Shown here piece after piece: positions 23,074-33,185 of a DNA stretch of 64,000 nt. The number at the start of each line of letters is the position of its first letter. The first letter of the stretch is position 1. The DNA comes from Hyphomicrobiales bacterium (GTDB lineage Bacteria; Pseudomonadota; Alphaproteobacteria; Rhizobiales; Rhizobiaceae). Under the pieces are notes generated by a model. That model was not told the origin of the DNA and made no database searches. It worked only from the letters and a program-made list of their open reading frames with translations. The position numbers and the translations under genes were made by a program. The stretch covers positions 20,026-84,025 of the forward strand of contig UCEU01000022.1 in assembly GCA_900471485.1 (NCBI GenBank), given 5' to 3'.

Positions 23074-23437
23074 TCAGCAGAAAGTGAGCGAACAGATCGC
23101 CGCACGCACTTCGCGTTCGGAAAACGGCTTGCCTATGAACCCCAATGGTTTCCACTGCAAAGCCCGCGGCCGGGTACCTTCCTCGAGATTGCCGGACACG
23201 AAAAGCGACGGGATGTCCCAACGCTGCCGAAGCTCTCCCGTGTCAACGCCGTTGAATCCTCTGGCCAGTTTTCCGTCCATAATGGCGACGTCGACCGCGC
23301 CGCCGGCGGCATCCGCGAGCGAGACGGCCTCCGCCACGTCCGAGGTTTGACCTACGACGATGTAACCCGCCTCCACCAGCATGTCCTCCATGTCCGGGGC
23401 GAGAAGCGTCCTCGATGATCATGATCCTGAGGGACAT
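23074..23437 (-). pseudogene. Single-domain response regulator, frameshifted near its N-terminus
   Basis: The ATG at 23437 gives MSLRIMIIEDA, a standard receiver-domain start. The rest of the receiver lies in another frame from about 23395: DMEDMLVEAGYIVVGQTSDV, DVAIMDGKLARGFNGVD (phospho-Asp region), SLFVSGNL and FIGKPFSERE. The junction lacks the second acidic residue; a loss of about 5 bp (or any 3n+2) between GAG and ACGCTTCTC explains it. No histidine kinase is adjacent. As it stands no complete receiver can be made, so this signalling input is dead unless the sequence is in error. Confidence 0.75.
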
Positions 23438-23732
23438 CAGCTTTCCCCGTCGCGAAAGGTCAAGTTCGCGCCGTAACCGCTGCCCGTGCTCTCTCGGTCA
23501 TTGAACTTTCCGTCAATTTAAGCGGCCATCGTCGTAACGATCTTGATTCCGAGTTCACCCGGCTTGGCGGCCCTGCCGGCAAAGTCGGCGTGGAGGTCCG
23601 GAAGGCCACCGTCACCTCGTTCGAGCGAAGATTTACCCCTCGAAAGGCTGGTCGCACCGAATTTCCTGACACGCGTGCAACCAGCGCTCTGGCGGGAAAG
23701 CTGGTGCTCTTCGGAGGTTTTTTACGGTCGAA
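23438..23732. other. Region upstream of the ackA box
   Basis: About 295 bp between the broken response regulator and the regulatory box of ackA-xfp. Open frames here have no family features and no ribosome sites. Confidence 0.35.
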
Positions 23733-23750
23733 GTTACCGTTACGTACTTC
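23733..23750 (+). promoter_or_regulatory. Island regulon box (ackA-xfp)
   Basis: GTTACCGTTACGTACTTC, one mismatch in the dyad core relative to the common TTTACCGTAACGTACTTC. It ends 70 bp before the ackA start. Confidence 0.75.
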
Positions 23751-23819
23751 CATCGGCGCTCATAAACATGAAAGCTATCCGCCGACCCCAAAAGCCCGCG
23801 ATTGCCTGATGGAGTTCGC

Positions 23820-25004
23820 TTGAAAGACGATGTCCTTCTCACATTCAATTCCGGCTCATCGACGCTCAAGATTGGTGTGTTCGAGATTGTCGACCGCGAA
23901 GCCAAAAGCTCCGGTCGCGCCAAGATCGACTTCGATAACTTTCCCTTGGCACTGGTTGGAGAAATCGCAGGTGAACGCGTCGCGACGCCCCTTGTATCGA
24001 GCGACGGACAGGACGTCGGGGAGGTCGTCAGGCAGGTGTTCGAATATGCAGCCGACTGCCTTGGTGGCAGCATAGTGGCGGCCGCTCATAGAATCGTCCA
24101 TGGTGGACTGAGGTTCCAGGGTCCGGCGCTGCTTGACGACCGATGCATCGACGAAATCGAAGGCCTGGTTCCTCTCGCGCCGCTGCACCAGCCGGCCGCT
24201 CTCCGTTTCATCCGCGCCGTAAGAACGGTGGAACCCGCGCTCGTGCAGACGGCGTCGTTCGATACCGCATTTCACTCCTCCCAGGAGGATGTCGTCCGAA
24301 GACTGGCGATCCCGAGGGCGCTGCATGACGATGGCATCCGGCGGTACGGCTTTCATGGCATCTCCTACGCGTATGTCGCCCGCAAACTTTCGGAGATAGA
24401 TGAGGAGGCAGGTCGCGGTCGTACGGTCGTCGCCCATCTGGGCAGCGGTGCTAGCCTTTGTGGAATGATGGCCGGGGTCAGCAGGGACACCAGCATGGGT
24501 TTTTCGGCATTGGACGGAGTCCCCATGGCCACGAGACCGGGCTGGATAGATCCGGGCGTACTACTCTACCTGATGCGCAAAGGCATGCGTCAGCCAGAGC
24601 GGATCGAAGACTTCCTCTACCACGAATGCGGCCTTCTTGGTGTCTCGGGGATCAGCGGGGACACTCGGGTGCTTGTGGTCGATCAGAGAGTTGAAGCCCA
24701 ACAGGCCATAGACCTCTTTTGTCTGCGGGTCGCCGGAGAGATAGCCAGACAGGCGGTGACGCTGGGCGGGCTCGAAGCAGTGGTCTTCACGGCGGGCGTC
24801 GGCGAGAACCAGCCTGAGATACGGGCGCGCGTCGCCAGCAGGCTGCAATGGCTTGGCGTCGAGCTGGACGCTTCGCGTAACGAGGCCCGTTCTCACGTCG
24901 TCAGCACGACATCAAGCCGCGTCAAAGTTTTCGTCATCCCAACGAACGAAGAGCAAGTGATCGCCGACGAGGCTTTGTCGGTACTGACCCGTCACAGATT
25001 ATGA
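23820..25004 (+). CDS. ackA: Acetate kinase
   Basis: 394 residues. Interconverts acetyl phosphate + ADP and acetate + ATP. Seen: [17 protein letters not shown] (phosphate 1 region of the ASKHA fold), [31 protein letters not shown], the nucleotide-binding [34 protein letters not shown] and [19 protein letters not shown] 23820 is favoured as start because GGAG lies six bases before it; an in-frame TTG at 23802 is less likely. It overlaps or abuts the phosphoketolase gene. Together they form the phosphoketolase route: sugar phosphates to acetyl phosphate to acetate plus ATP. A regulon box precedes the pair. Confidence 0.94.
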   Translation: MKDDVLLTFNSGSSTLKIGVFEIVDREAKSSGRAKIDFDNFPLALVGEIAGERVATPLVSSDGQDVGEVVRQVFEYAADCLGGSIVAAAHRIVHGGLRFQGPALLDDRCIDEIEGLVPLAPLHQPAALRFIRAVRTVEPALVQTASFDTAFHSSQEDVVRRLAIPRALHDDGIRRYGFHGISYAYVARKLSEIDEEAGRGRTVVAHLGSGASLCGMMAGVSRDTSMGFSALDGVPMATRPGWIDPGVLLYLMRKGMRQPERIEDFLYHECGLLGVSGISGDTRVLVVDQRVEAQQAIDLFCLRVAGEIARQAVTLGGLEAVVFTAGVGENQPEIRARVASRLQWLGVELDASRNEARSHVVSTTSSRVKVFVIPTNEEQVIADEALSVLTRHRL

Positions 25005-25015
25005 AGGAGAACCTC

Positions 25016-27394
25016 GTGAACGCAGAAGCCGCGAAGACCATCGGCGACGCCGAACTCTCTCTGATCGACCGCTACTGGCGAGCAGCCAACTATCTATCCA
25101 TCGGGCAGATCTACCTCATGGACAATCCGCTGCTACGCGAGCCCCTGGATTCGGAGCATATCAAGCCACGCCTTCTCGGCCATTGGGGAACTACGCCGGG
25201 ACTGAATTTCATCTACGCGCATCTCAACCGCATCATCAGGGCTCGCGACGTTGAGGTCCTGTATATCTGCGGTCCCGGCCATGGCGGGCCAGGCATGGTC
25301 GCCAACACCTATCTTGAGGGAACGTATAGCGAAATCTATCCAGAAATCGCCGAGAATGAGGATGGCTTGCGGAAGTTGTTCAAGCAGTTCTCGTTTCCAG
25401 GCGGGATACCAAGCCATGCGGCGCCGGAAACCCCCGGATCCATCCACGAGGGCGGAGAACTCGGCTACGCCCTGGTTCACGCCTTTGGGGCTGCATTCGA
25501 CAACCCCGGCCTCATAGCGGCCTGTGTCGTCGGCGACGGCGAAGCTGAAACCGGGCCTTTGGCCGCGTCATGGCATTCGACGAAGTTCCTCAATCCGTCC
25601 CGCGATGGCGCCGTGCTGCCGATATTGCACTTGAACGGCTATAAGATCGCGAATCCGACGATCCTCGGCCGCAGCAGCGACGAAGACTTGACCAGCCTCT
25701 TCCGCGGCTACGGGTACGAACCCGTCTTTGTGGAGGGCCACGAGCCGGATCGGATGCATCGCAAGATGGCTGAGACCTTGGACTACGCGTTCGACAAGAT
25801 TCGCGAACTCCAGGGGGAAGCCCGAAGTAATGCTGCGTCGCCAGGAGTGCCACGCTGGCCCATGGTGGTCCTTCGCAGTCCGAAAGGCTGGACCGGTCCG
25901 AAAGAAGTGGACGGCAAGAAGGTCGAGGGCTTCTGGCGGGCCCATCAGGTGCCGGTGGCGAACTGCCGGGGCGATGACGGTCACCGGAAGATCCTCGATG
26001 ACTGGTTGCGTAGCTACAAGCCAGACGACCTGTTCGACGGCAGCGGTCGGCTAAGGGAGGAACTGCGGGCGCTTGCTCCGAAGGGTGGTAGACGAATGGG
26101 TGCGACGCCCTTCGCCAATGGAGGGCTCCTTCGCAGGGAACTGGCGACGAAACCAATCCGTGACTTCGCGGTCGACGTCGGAGAGCGAGGCTCGCAGCAG
26201 GTGCAGTCCACGGAAATCTTCGGCCACTACCTCAGAGAAGTCATCAAGCTGAACGCGGACACAAAAAACTTCCGGGTCTTCGGACCCGACGAGACAGAAA
26301 GCAACCGCCTCGGGAGCGTCTTCGATGAGACGCAGCGGGTCTGGATGCAGGCCATCGAGGAGTACGACGTTCATCTCGCCCGCGAGGGCCGGGTCATGGA
26401 AATTCTGTCTGAACACCTTTGCCAGGGATGGCTCGAAGGCTACCTGCTGACGGGGCGGCACGGGATTTTCTCGTGCTACGAAGCGTTCATCCACATCATC
26501 GATTCAATGCTCAACCAGCATGCTAAATGGCTTAAGGTCACGCGCGAACTCGAATGGAGGAAGCCGATTTCGTCGCTCAACTACCTCCTGACCTCTCATG
26601 TTTGGCGTCAGGATCACAACGGCTTCTCCCATCAGGATCCTGGTTTCGTCGACCTTGTTGCGAACAAGAAGGCCGACGTCGTGCGCATTTATCTTCCACC
26701 CGACGCGAACACGCTGCTCTGGGTGGGCGATCACTGCCTCAAGACCTACGACCGCATCAATGTCATCGTGGCGGGCAAGCAACCGGAGCCGCAGTGGCTA
26801 TCCATAGACGAGGCTGAGAAACACTGCAGGGCCGGAGCAGGCGTCTGGGACTGGGCGAGCTACGAAGACAACACGATCTCCCCGGACGTGGTGATGGCGT
26901 GTGCGGGGGATGTCCCGACTATAGAGACGCTGGCCGCGGTGATGCTGCTTCGCGATGCCATTCCGGACCTGAAAATCAGAACGGTGAACGTCGTCGACCT
27001 CCTGGCCCTACAGGATCCGGAGCAGCATCCGCACGGGATCGCGCATGCTGAGTTCGACCGCATCTTCAGCAGGGACAAGCCGGTGGTCTTCGCATACCAC
27101 GGCTACCCCTATCTCATCCACCGGCTGACCTATCGTCGGACCAACCACGGCAACTTCCACGTCCGTGGCTTCATCGAGGAGGGTACGACGACGACGCCCT
27201 TTGACATGACGGTGCTGAACGAACTTGACAGGTTCCATCTGGCACTCGAGGCGATAGCGCGCGTGCCGGGTTTGGCGGAAAGGGTCCCGGAGGTCATCCA
27301 CAGGTTCCGTGCCAGGCTTGTGGAACATCGGGCGTACGTGCAGGATCACGGCGAAGATCTCCCCGAGATAAGGGATTGGCGGTGGCGACGGTGA
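25016..27394 (+). CDS. xfp: Xylulose-5-phosphate/fructose-6-phosphate phosphoketolase
   Basis: 792 residues from GTG 25016, chosen because AAGGAGA sits five bases before it; ATG 25001, overlapping the ackA stop, is the alternative. Thiamine-diphosphate enzyme making acetyl phosphate plus glyceraldehyde-3-phosphate or erythrose-4-phosphate. Signatures: [48 protein letters not shown], the ThDP-binding [45 protein letters not shown] and HPHG. The dehydrogenase-free route conserves carbon and produces acetyl phosphate, which can also phosphorylate response regulators. Confidence 0.96.
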   Translation: MNAEAAKTIGDAELSLIDRYWRAANYLSIGQIYLMDNPLLREPLDSEHIKPRLLGHWGTTPGLNFIYAHLNRIIRARDVEVLYICGPGHGGPGMVANTYLEGTYSEIYPEIAENEDGLRKLFKQFSFPGGIPSHAAPETPGSIHEGGELGYALVHAFGAAFDNPGLIAACVVGDGEAETGPLAASWHSTKFLNPSRDGAVLPILHLNGYKIANPTILGRSSDEDLTSLFRGYGYEPVFVEGHEPDRMHRKMAETLDYAFDKIRELQGEARSNAASPGVPRWPMVVLRSPKGWTGPKEVDGKKVEGFWRAHQVPVANCRGDDGHRKILDDWLRSYKPDDLFDGSGRLREELRALAPKGGRRMGATPFANGGLLRRELATKPIRDFAVDVGERGSQQVQSTEIFGHYLREVIKLNADTKNFRVFGPDETESNRLGSVFDETQRVWMQAIEEYDVHLAREGRVMEILSEHLCQGWLEGYLLTGRHGIFSCYEAFIHIIDSMLNQHAKWLKVTRELEWRKPISSLNYLLTSHVWRQDHNGFSHQDPGFVDLVANKKADVVRIYLPPDANTLLWVGDHCLKTYDRINVIVAGKQPEPQWLSIDEAEKHCRAGAGVWDWASYEDNTISPDVVMACAGDVPTIETLAAVMLLRDAIPDLKIRTVNVVDLLALQDPEQHPHGIAHAEFDRIFSRDKPVVFAYHGYPYLIHRLTYRRTNHGNFHVRGFIEEGTTTTPFDMTVLNELDRFHLALEAIARVPGLAERVPEVIHRFRARLVEHRAYVQDHGEDLPEIRDWRWRR

Positions 27395-27837
27395 AAAGGA
27401 GCCCGCCTACTTGGGCGTGGGGAGTACAGCATCGGCGTCTGTGAAATGAGCGCCGCAGGACAATTGCATCTCGGACTGTGGCTCGAGGCTATCGGCTCCA
27501 GGATCGATCAAACGTCTTCGGTCCGCGCACCTCTTGAATTTCATTTCGGTGAAACGATCTTATCGCAACTGGAAATCTTGGATCCTTGTTGGGGTTTGTA
27601 GAAGGCGCCAAACCAGAAAGCCCAACCAACGACACGAAACAAGCAGTTCTTCATCATGAACCTTCCTGCGGGCCGCCGAATCCTTGCTGGAACCCGCGCA
27701 GCGTCGTGCCGCCGGAATTCGGCTCGCCACCTGAACTCGTGCCATCGCTCCAGCGTCTCAAGGAAAGGTGGCTCGTCGTGACAGCAATGCGGCTTTGGCG
27801 ACAGCGCCGACCCTTTATGCCAAACCGGAGGTTAGGC
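27395..27837. other. Intergenic region after xfp
   Basis: 443 bp with no recognisable gene. Open frames run through but have neither ribosome sites nor family features. The end of it holds the GGAGGT ribosome site of the next gene. Confidence 0.4.
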
Positions 27838-28137
27838 ATGAAACGTACCAGGCACATTCCTACGGGCGCGATTTCCGAAGAGGATCCCGTCACCCGCCGC
27901 CTTGTGGTGATCTCTCGCTACGTCGAGAACATCCGACGCCTGTCGCGTTTTGCCGGACGTGTCGGCCATGCCGAAATCGGAGTGGAATTGATGAAGATCG
28001 CCCGCGACATGGAGAGCATGTCCTACGACATCGCGGTGAGCACGACGGGGACGGTAATCCTGAGACGGGCGGCGAAGCTCATCGGCATGGTTGAAAATCT
28101 CGTGGAAAGACAAGCGAAGAGAGGCATCCTCCACTAG
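27838..28137 (+). CDS. Small helical hypothetical protein
   Basis: 99 residues from ATG 27838 with GGAGGT at 27828-27833, a much better start than the longer upstream frame. Mostly helical and basic (VTRRLVVISRYVENIRRLSR, AEIGVELMKIARDMESM, RRAAKLIGMVENLVERQAKR). No signal peptide and no family recognised. It lies downstream of ackA-xfp, too far away to be sure of cotranscription. Confidence 0.55.
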   Translation: MKRTRHIPTGAISEEDPVTRRLVVISRYVENIRRLSRFAGRVGHAEIGVELMKIARDMESMSYDIAVSTTGTVILRRAAKLIGMVENLVERQAKRGILH

Positions 28138-28983
28138 CACGAGGTTCCAACCCGCTGCTGTTGAACCACGGTCGCCAAACCGAGCCTTCTCTGATCGCCC
28201 GGTTCAATCAACGGCGCGCCGTTTGGTAGAGATACGGCTGTCGAAAAACGGCCCTCGTTTTGATGGCAGGAGCGACCGAACACCTTTAGCTCGCGGGTCC
28301 CATCAAGCCCTGCGAGCGCCATGACAGAAGAGTACAATCCCTCCTCGAATACAAGCGCGTCGTGCGCGTCATCAACCTTCAAAGCTTCGGCTTGCGTACG
28401 CGGCCGCTACCGACAATGACGAAGCAATTCATCCTCGCCGCGATCGCTCTCCTCGAGCAGCAGGGCGATGAGCATCTGAGGGCGCTGCGCGATAGGCCGC
28501 GGCGCTAGGCGCTGCGATCTCAATCCTCAGCGAAGCCAGCGCCCTTTCCGCCGGTTCGAGCTCCCGTAGGACGATGGTTTCGTGACGGCGATCAAGACCT
28601 CCGCCAGCCAGCGCGGCGTCCACGACCTTCAAGACGTCGGTCGCCTCGACGACGACCCTCGTCGTCCGCTGTCTGGACGACGGTTCCGCGCTGCGCTCCA
28701 TGGTCGGGCGTCCGGCGGCGACGTAGCTGATCCCTTCGAGAAGATAGACGACGAGACTAGGATCCTCAATCGTGCGTATCTCGTCAGGAAAAGCACGTCC
28801 GATTGATGACCCTGAGGTGCGGTGTGGCGTAGGTCATCCCCACGGATTCCGCAGCCTGCGCCAGTCGCTGAGACTTCGGGCACACGCCTCACTCCCGGAG
28901 GAAATCGAGTCGGCCACGCCGGGAGCTCGGGAGCTGAAATTCTCTGGCTGACGAACTCTCGTGCAAACAGTTTTTTGGGCGAT
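28138..28983. other. Gene-poor region, probably degenerate
   Basis: About 850 bp without a supportable gene. A plus-strand open stretch at about 28300-28509 ends TKQFILAAIALLEQQGDEHL and a stop, and could be the tail of a lost protein. Other frames are short and rich in Arg/Ser, as expected of non-coding GC-rich DNA. Confidence 0.35.
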
Positions 28984-29001
28984 GTTACCGTAACGTACTT
29001 C
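28984..29001 (+). promoter_or_regulatory. Island regulon box (outer-membrane protein/DUF900 unit)
   Basis: GTTACCGTAACGTACTTC; the left part is a perfect dyad GTTAC-C-GTAAC. It ends 79 bp before the start at 29080. Confidence 0.8.
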
Positions 29002-29079
29002 TGTCAGCGGATCTTTTCCCTATCATCTTTCGAGCGCGAGGCCGAGTCGGCTTAGTTGTCATCGATCGAGGGGACATCC

Positions 29080-29868
29080 ATGACGAGAAAGTTGATACTA
29101 TTGCTGCTTACGATTGCGGGGTTGTGCGCCGTGTCGTCCGCATCCGCCGCAGACCTTCTGCCAGTAACGGCGCCCACGCCTGGTGTCTCATCGCCGGAGC
29201 GGTGGAGCTTCTCCTTTTCTCCTTACTTCTGGATGGCTGGCCTCGACGGGGAAACTTCGACCTTGGGGCTTCCGACCGTCGACGTCAGCCAGGACTTTGG
29301 CGACATTCTCAGCGGTCTGGATTTCGCATTCATGGGAGCGGGCGACGCCCGATACGATCGCTATAGCATCTTCACGGACATGTCCTATGTCCGGGTCACC
29401 ACCGACTCGGCCACGCCGCGAGGGATCCTCGCGGACGAGGTAGACCTGAAAACCGTGACGTTTACCGCGCTTCTCGGGGGTGCCTACACCGTCTACGAGG
29501 ATGACAAGGCACGGCTCGACGTTCTTGCAGGCGCACGCTACTGGCACCTTGAAACCACCCTTTCGTTCGGCGGCGGCATCCTCGCAGGCGTGTCTCGAAC
29601 AGACAAGCAGGACTGGGTCGACGCCATCGTCGGCGTGAAAGGCAGTTACGCCTTCACCGATCATATCTACATGACGGGGTGGGGTATGATTGGCGCGGGC
29701 GGCGCGGACCTCGACTGGGACGTTCTAGGCGCCCTCGGCTACAAGTTCAACGACACAGTGTCCGCCGTTCTCGGATACCGGGCACAAGGCGTCGACTACA
29801 GCAACGACAGCTTCTCGTACGACATGATCCAGCATGGGCCGATCATCGGGATGACGATCAGGTTCTGA
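29080..29868 (+). CDS. Outer-membrane beta-barrel protein
   Basis: 262 residues from ATG 29080, preceded by GAGGGG. Signal peptide MTRKLILLLLTIAGLCAVSSASA, then alternating beta-strand sequence (WSFSFSPYFWMAGLDGET, AYTVYEDDKARLDVLAGARY, VLGALGYKFNDTVSAVLGYR), ending with the outer-membrane C-terminal signature GPIIGMTIRF (terminal Phe). It resembles the many small rhizobial barrels annotated as hypothetical; no substrate can be given. First gene of a two-gene unit behind a regulon box. Confidence 0.8.
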   Translation: MTRKLILLLLTIAGLCAVSSASAADLLPVTAPTPGVSSPERWSFSFSPYFWMAGLDGETSTLGLPTVDVSQDFGDILSGLDFAFMGAGDARYDRYSIFTDMSYVRVTTDSATPRGILADEVDLKTVTFTALLGGAYTVYEDDKARLDVLAGARYWHLETTLSFGGGILAGVSRTDKQDWVDAIVGVKGSYAFTDHIYMTGWGMIGAGGADLDWDVLGALGYKFNDTVSAVLGYRAQGVDYSNDSFSYDMIQHGPIIGMTIRF

Positions 29869-29956
29869 ACGGGGTCTCCAAGTCCTGGGCGGACGCCGCG
29901 ACGCTTGCGCCTGTTTGGCGTGGCTGAAAGTGGAATAGAGACGCAAGGAAGCATTG

Positions 29957-31156
29957 ATGCGAAAGCCCTTAATCCTCTTTCTGACGCTTGCGCTCTCCGG
30001 CTGCGGCCATCCAAGCGGCGTCATGACCCCCGTCGCCATCACCGCGCCTACGCCGAAGACGGCACGGGTCGACATGCTCGTCGCAACGACCAGACAGCCC
30101 TCCGGCGATCCCGCCACGCTTTTCAACGGTGAGCGCAGTCCAAAGCCATCGATGACCGACGTCGGCGTATCGATTCCATCTAACCGAGAGGCGGGAACCG
30201 TTCAATGGCCGAAGAGGTTGCCAGCGAATCCCGCCACCGATTTTGCAGTGACGCGCGTGCGGCAGATCAAGACCGTTCCGGAAGGAAAGACGTGGTTCCG
30301 CCAGCACATCGTCGGCGGTCATGCGCTGGTCTTTGTTCACGGGTTCAACAACACATATGAGGACAGCGTCTTCCGGCTTGCTCAGATCGTCCACGACAGC
30401 GGCATGCAGGCGACGCCCATCCTGTTCACGTGGCCGTCCCGCGCCCAGCTTTTCGCCTATGAGTACGACAAGGAGAGCACGAACTACTCGCGCACGGCTC
30501 TTGAGCAGGCGCTGCGGGTTCTCGTGGAGGATTCCGACGTGAAGGACATAACTGTTCTCGCGCATTCGATGGGAACGTGGCTGGCGGTGGAGTCGTTGCG
30601 TCAGATGGGCATCAGAGACGGGCGCGTGAACTCCAAGATCAAGGACGTCATTCTCGCCTCTCCGGACATCGACATCCAGGTCTTCGCCAAGCAGTACGCC
30701 GAGATGGGGACTCCCAAGCCTAAATTCACGATCTTCGTCTCGCAGGACGACCGGGCGTTGGCGGCCTCCAGCCTGATTACCGGACGCGTCGCGCGTTTGG
30801 GCGGCATCGATCCGACTGCAGAGCCGTACCGGTCGAGGCTGGAGGAAGCCGGGATCACGGCGATCGACCTTACGAAAGTGAAGTCCGGCGACAGGCTGAA
30901 CCACGGCAAGTTCGCCGAGAGTCCTCAGATCGTACAGCTCATTGGGCAGCGCCTGATGACCGGCCAGCCCCTGACCGACTCCAAGGTCTCGCTCGGACAA
31001 GGCATTCAGGCTGTGGTCGGCGGTACGGTGAGGACTATCGGCTCGGTCGCCACCGCACCGCTGACAGCGGCCGAGAAACCGGCTCGTCGGCAGAACGGCG
31101 ACGATGTGCGCGACGAGCTGAAAAGCGATCCGCGTGGGAGCGCCCTCACTCAATAG
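29957..31156 (+). CDS. DUF900-type alpha/beta hydrolase lipoprotein
   Basis: 399 residues. The N-terminus RKPLILFLTLALSGCG is a lipoprotein signal with lipobox LSGC, so it should be anchored in the envelope. The DUF900 esterase-like fold follows: HALVFVHGFNNTYEDSVFRL (oxyanion strand), ILFTWPSRAQ, nucleophile Ser in VLAHSMGTWL, Asp region near VSQDDRAL and His in RLNHGKFAES. AAGGAAG precedes the start; a TTG three bases earlier is also possible. It lies 88 bp after the barrel gene and is probably co-transcribed. The substrate is unknown. Confidence 0.82.
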   Translation: MRKPLILFLTLALSGCGHPSGVMTPVAITAPTPKTARVDMLVATTRQPSGDPATLFNGERSPKPSMTDVGVSIPSNREAGTVQWPKRLPANPATDFAVTRVRQIKTVPEGKTWFRQHIVGGHALVFVHGFNNTYEDSVFRLAQIVHDSGMQATPILFTWPSRAQLFAYEYDKESTNYSRTALEQALRVLVEDSDVKDITVLAHSMGTWLAVESLRQMGIRDGRVNSKIKDVILASPDIDIQVFAKQYAEMGTPKPKFTIFVSQDDRALAASSLITGRVARLGGIDPTAEPYRSRLEEAGITAIDLTKVKSGDRLNHGKFAESPQIVQLIGQRLMTGQPLTDSKVSLGQGIQAVVGGTVRTIGSVATAPLTAAEKPARRQNGDDVRDELKSDPRGSALTQ

Positions 31157-31179
31157 ACGCACGCCGCTTTTACGTTCGG

Positions 31180-31198
31180 ATTTACCGTAACGTACTTC
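31180..31198 (+). promoter_or_regulatory. Island regulon box (moxR-bat operon)
   Basis: ATTTACCGTAACGTACTTC, 75 bp before the moxR start. It lies immediately after the stop of the DUF900 gene, marking a new transcription unit. Confidence 0.8.
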
Positions 31199-31272
31199 CA
31201 AGCCGACCTTTCGGGACGCAAGGTGATCGGGACGTCGCACTCCGCGACGGCGTATGATCCCAGGGAGATCTC

Positions 31273-32250
31273 ATGGCCCCTCGTGATGAAATCATAAAGC
31301 TCGGCAAACGCATCGGCCAGTCGATCATTGGTCAGGAATCGATGGTCGAGCGCCTTCTCCTCGGACTGCTCGCCAACGGCCATCTGCTCGTCGAGGGGCT
31401 GCCGGGGCTGGCGAAGACGAGAGCGATCAAGAGCCTGGCGAAGAACCTCGAGGCTGAACTGTCCCGCGTCCAGTTCACGCCGGATCTGCTTCCCGCCGAC
31501 ATCACCGGCTCGGAAATCTACTTTTCCGAGGGCGGCAAAGGTGAGTTCAAGTTTCAGCAAGGCCCCATCTTTGCCAACCTGATCCTAGCCGATGAAATCA
31601 ACCGTGCGCCTGCCAAGGTGCAATCCGCGTTGCTGGAAGCGATGGAGGAGCGTCAGGTGACCGTCGGCGGCAAAAGCTACCCGCTGCCCGAGTTGTTCAT
31701 GGTCATGGCGACGCAGAACCCCATCGAACAGGAGGGGACGTATCCCCTCCCCGAGGCGCAGCTAGACCGCTTTCTCATGCATGTCGAAGTCGGCTATCCC
31801 GACGAGAAGTCGGAAGCGGCGATCATGCGCCTCAACCGCGACGAGGAAAACGCGTCACACGGAAAAGGAAAGCATGCTCCGCCTGAGCGCCTAGATCCTC
31901 AAGCGGTGTTCGACGCCCGCGTGGAGATCGGCGCAGTGACGGTGTCCGACCCCGTTGAAAACTATATGGTCACCCTCGCCTTCGCGACGCGATATCCCGA
32001 CCGATATGACAAAGACCTGGCGAAGCTATTGCAGGTGGGCGTGAGTCCTCGCGGGGTCATCGGGCTCGACAAGGTTTCACGGGCCTATGCGTGGATGAAG
32101 GGTCGCGACTACGTCACCCCTGACGACGTCAAGGCGATCGCCAACGATGTCTTCCGGCATCGCCTGATCTTGTCGTACGAAGCGCACGCTTCGAACACCA
32201 CGCCCGATAAGGTGATCGATCGGATTATTGAACTGGTTGCGGTCTCATGA
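31273..32250 (+). CDS. MoxR-family AAA+ ATPase
   Basis: 325 residues, normal for MoxR. Walker A is the MoxR variant GLPGLAKTRAIKSLAK; Walker B is LILADEINRAPAKVQSALLE, followed by the characteristic MEERQVTVGG and sensor VMATQNPIEQEGTYPLPEAQ, and an arginine-finger segment LDRFLMH. MoxR ATPases act as chaperones that mature or insert metal into VWA-domain partners; the partners follow directly (DUF58 and Bat genes). The stop overlaps the DUF58 start (ATGA). First gene of a seven-kilobase operon with every junction overlapped. Confidence 0.95.
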   Translation: MAPRDEIIKLGKRIGQSIIGQESMVERLLLGLLANGHLLVEGLPGLAKTRAIKSLAKNLEAELSRVQFTPDLLPADITGSEIYFSEGGKGEFKFQQGPIFANLILADEINRAPAKVQSALLEAMEERQVTVGGKSYPLPELFMVMATQNPIEQEGTYPLPEAQLDRFLMHVEVGYPDEKSEAAIMRLNRDEENASHGKGKHAPPERLDPQAVFDARVEIGAVTVSDPVENYMVTLAFATRYPDRYDKDLAKLLQVGVSPRGVIGLDKVSRAYAWMKGRDYVTPDDVKAIANDVFRHRLILSYEAHASNTTPDKVIDRIIELVAVS

Positions 32251-33185
32251 ACGACGACGGCGTCTACGTCACGACGGATCACCTCGTCGGGCTGGAGGCT
32301 CTGGCGAGAGATATGAGGTTCGTCCAGAAAGCCCGGAGCCATCGACAGCTCGCGGGCCGCATGCAATCCGCGATGCGCGGCCGCGGACTGGTCTTCGAGG
32401 AGCTTCGCGACTACCTGCCCGGTGACGACATCCGTTCCATCGACTGGCGAGTGACCGCCCGAACGGGGAAACCTGCCGTCCGCGTGTACGGAGAGGAAAA
32501 GGAGCGGCCCGCGATACTGGTCGTCGACCAGCGGATCAACATGTTCTTCGGTACGCGGCGGTCGATGAAATCGGTGACCGCGGCCGAAGCCGCGGCCCTA
32601 TGCGCCTGGCGGATCCTCGGATCTGGCGACCGGGTGGGCGGCTTCGTCTTCAACGACCGGACGATCGAGGAAATCAAGCCTCACAGAAGCCGGAACGCCG
32701 TTATCGCCCTTGCCGACGTGATCGCAAAACAGAACAGGGAGCTGCGGGCGGACGACCGTCGAGACGTCGGCGTCGTACAGCTCGATGCCGTACTGACCAC
32801 CGTCGCCAACATCGCCCGCCACGATCATCTCATCGTCGTGATCTCCGACTACCAAGGACATTCGGCGCTGACGCGGGACATGATGCTACGGCTGTCTGCT
32901 CATAACGACGTCGTCTGTCTACTCGTCTACGACCCCTTTCTCCTTGAACTACCGAGCTCCGGCGGCATCGTCGTCAGTGGTGGCGGTCCTCAGGCCGAGC
33001 TGGCGCTGAGGACGGCGAGCGTCCGCACGTCGATCGCCGCGTTCGCGCGCAGCAGAGGCGAGGAGCTTCTTGCATGGCAGCAGGAACTCGGTCTTCCGAT
33101 GCTTCCGATCTCCACCGCTGAAGACACAGCCCCCCAGCTCAGGCGCGTCCTTGAGCAATCGGCGTGGCGACAACGGAGGCGTTGA
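32247..33185 (+). CDS. DUF58 domain protein of the MoxR-Bat operon
   Basis: 312 residues. The DUF58 signature GRGLVFEELRDYLPGDDIRSIDWRVTARTGKPAVRVYGEE is present (residues about 45-85), followed by a VWA-like fold (ERPAILVVDQRINMFFGT; DHLIVVISDYQGHSALTRDM). DUF58 proteins are the near-universal partner of MoxR in these operons. No membrane segment is seen, so it should be cytoplasmic. The start overlaps moxR and the stop overlaps the next gene (TGATG). Confidence 0.92.
   Translation: MNDDGVYVTTDHLVGLEALARDMRFVQKARSHRQLAGRMQSAMRGRGLVFEELRDYLPGDDIRSIDWRVTARTGKPAVRVYGEEKERPAILVVDQRINMFFGTRRSMKSVTAAEAAALCAWRILGSGDRVGGFVFNDRTIEEIKPHRSRNAVIALADVIAKQNRELRADDRRDVGVVQLDAVLTTVANIARHDHLIVVISDYQGHSALTRDMMLRLSAHNDVVCLLVYDPFLLELPSSGGIVVSGGGPQAELALRTASVRTSIAAFARSRGEELLAWQQELGLPMLPISTAEDTAPQLRRVLEQSAWRQRRR

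Noticed and set aside
29183..29927. Overlapping plus-strand frames inside the 29080 barrel gene
   Set aside because: Arg-rich shadows without signals; the barrel frame has a signal peptide, barrel strands and a proper ribosome site.
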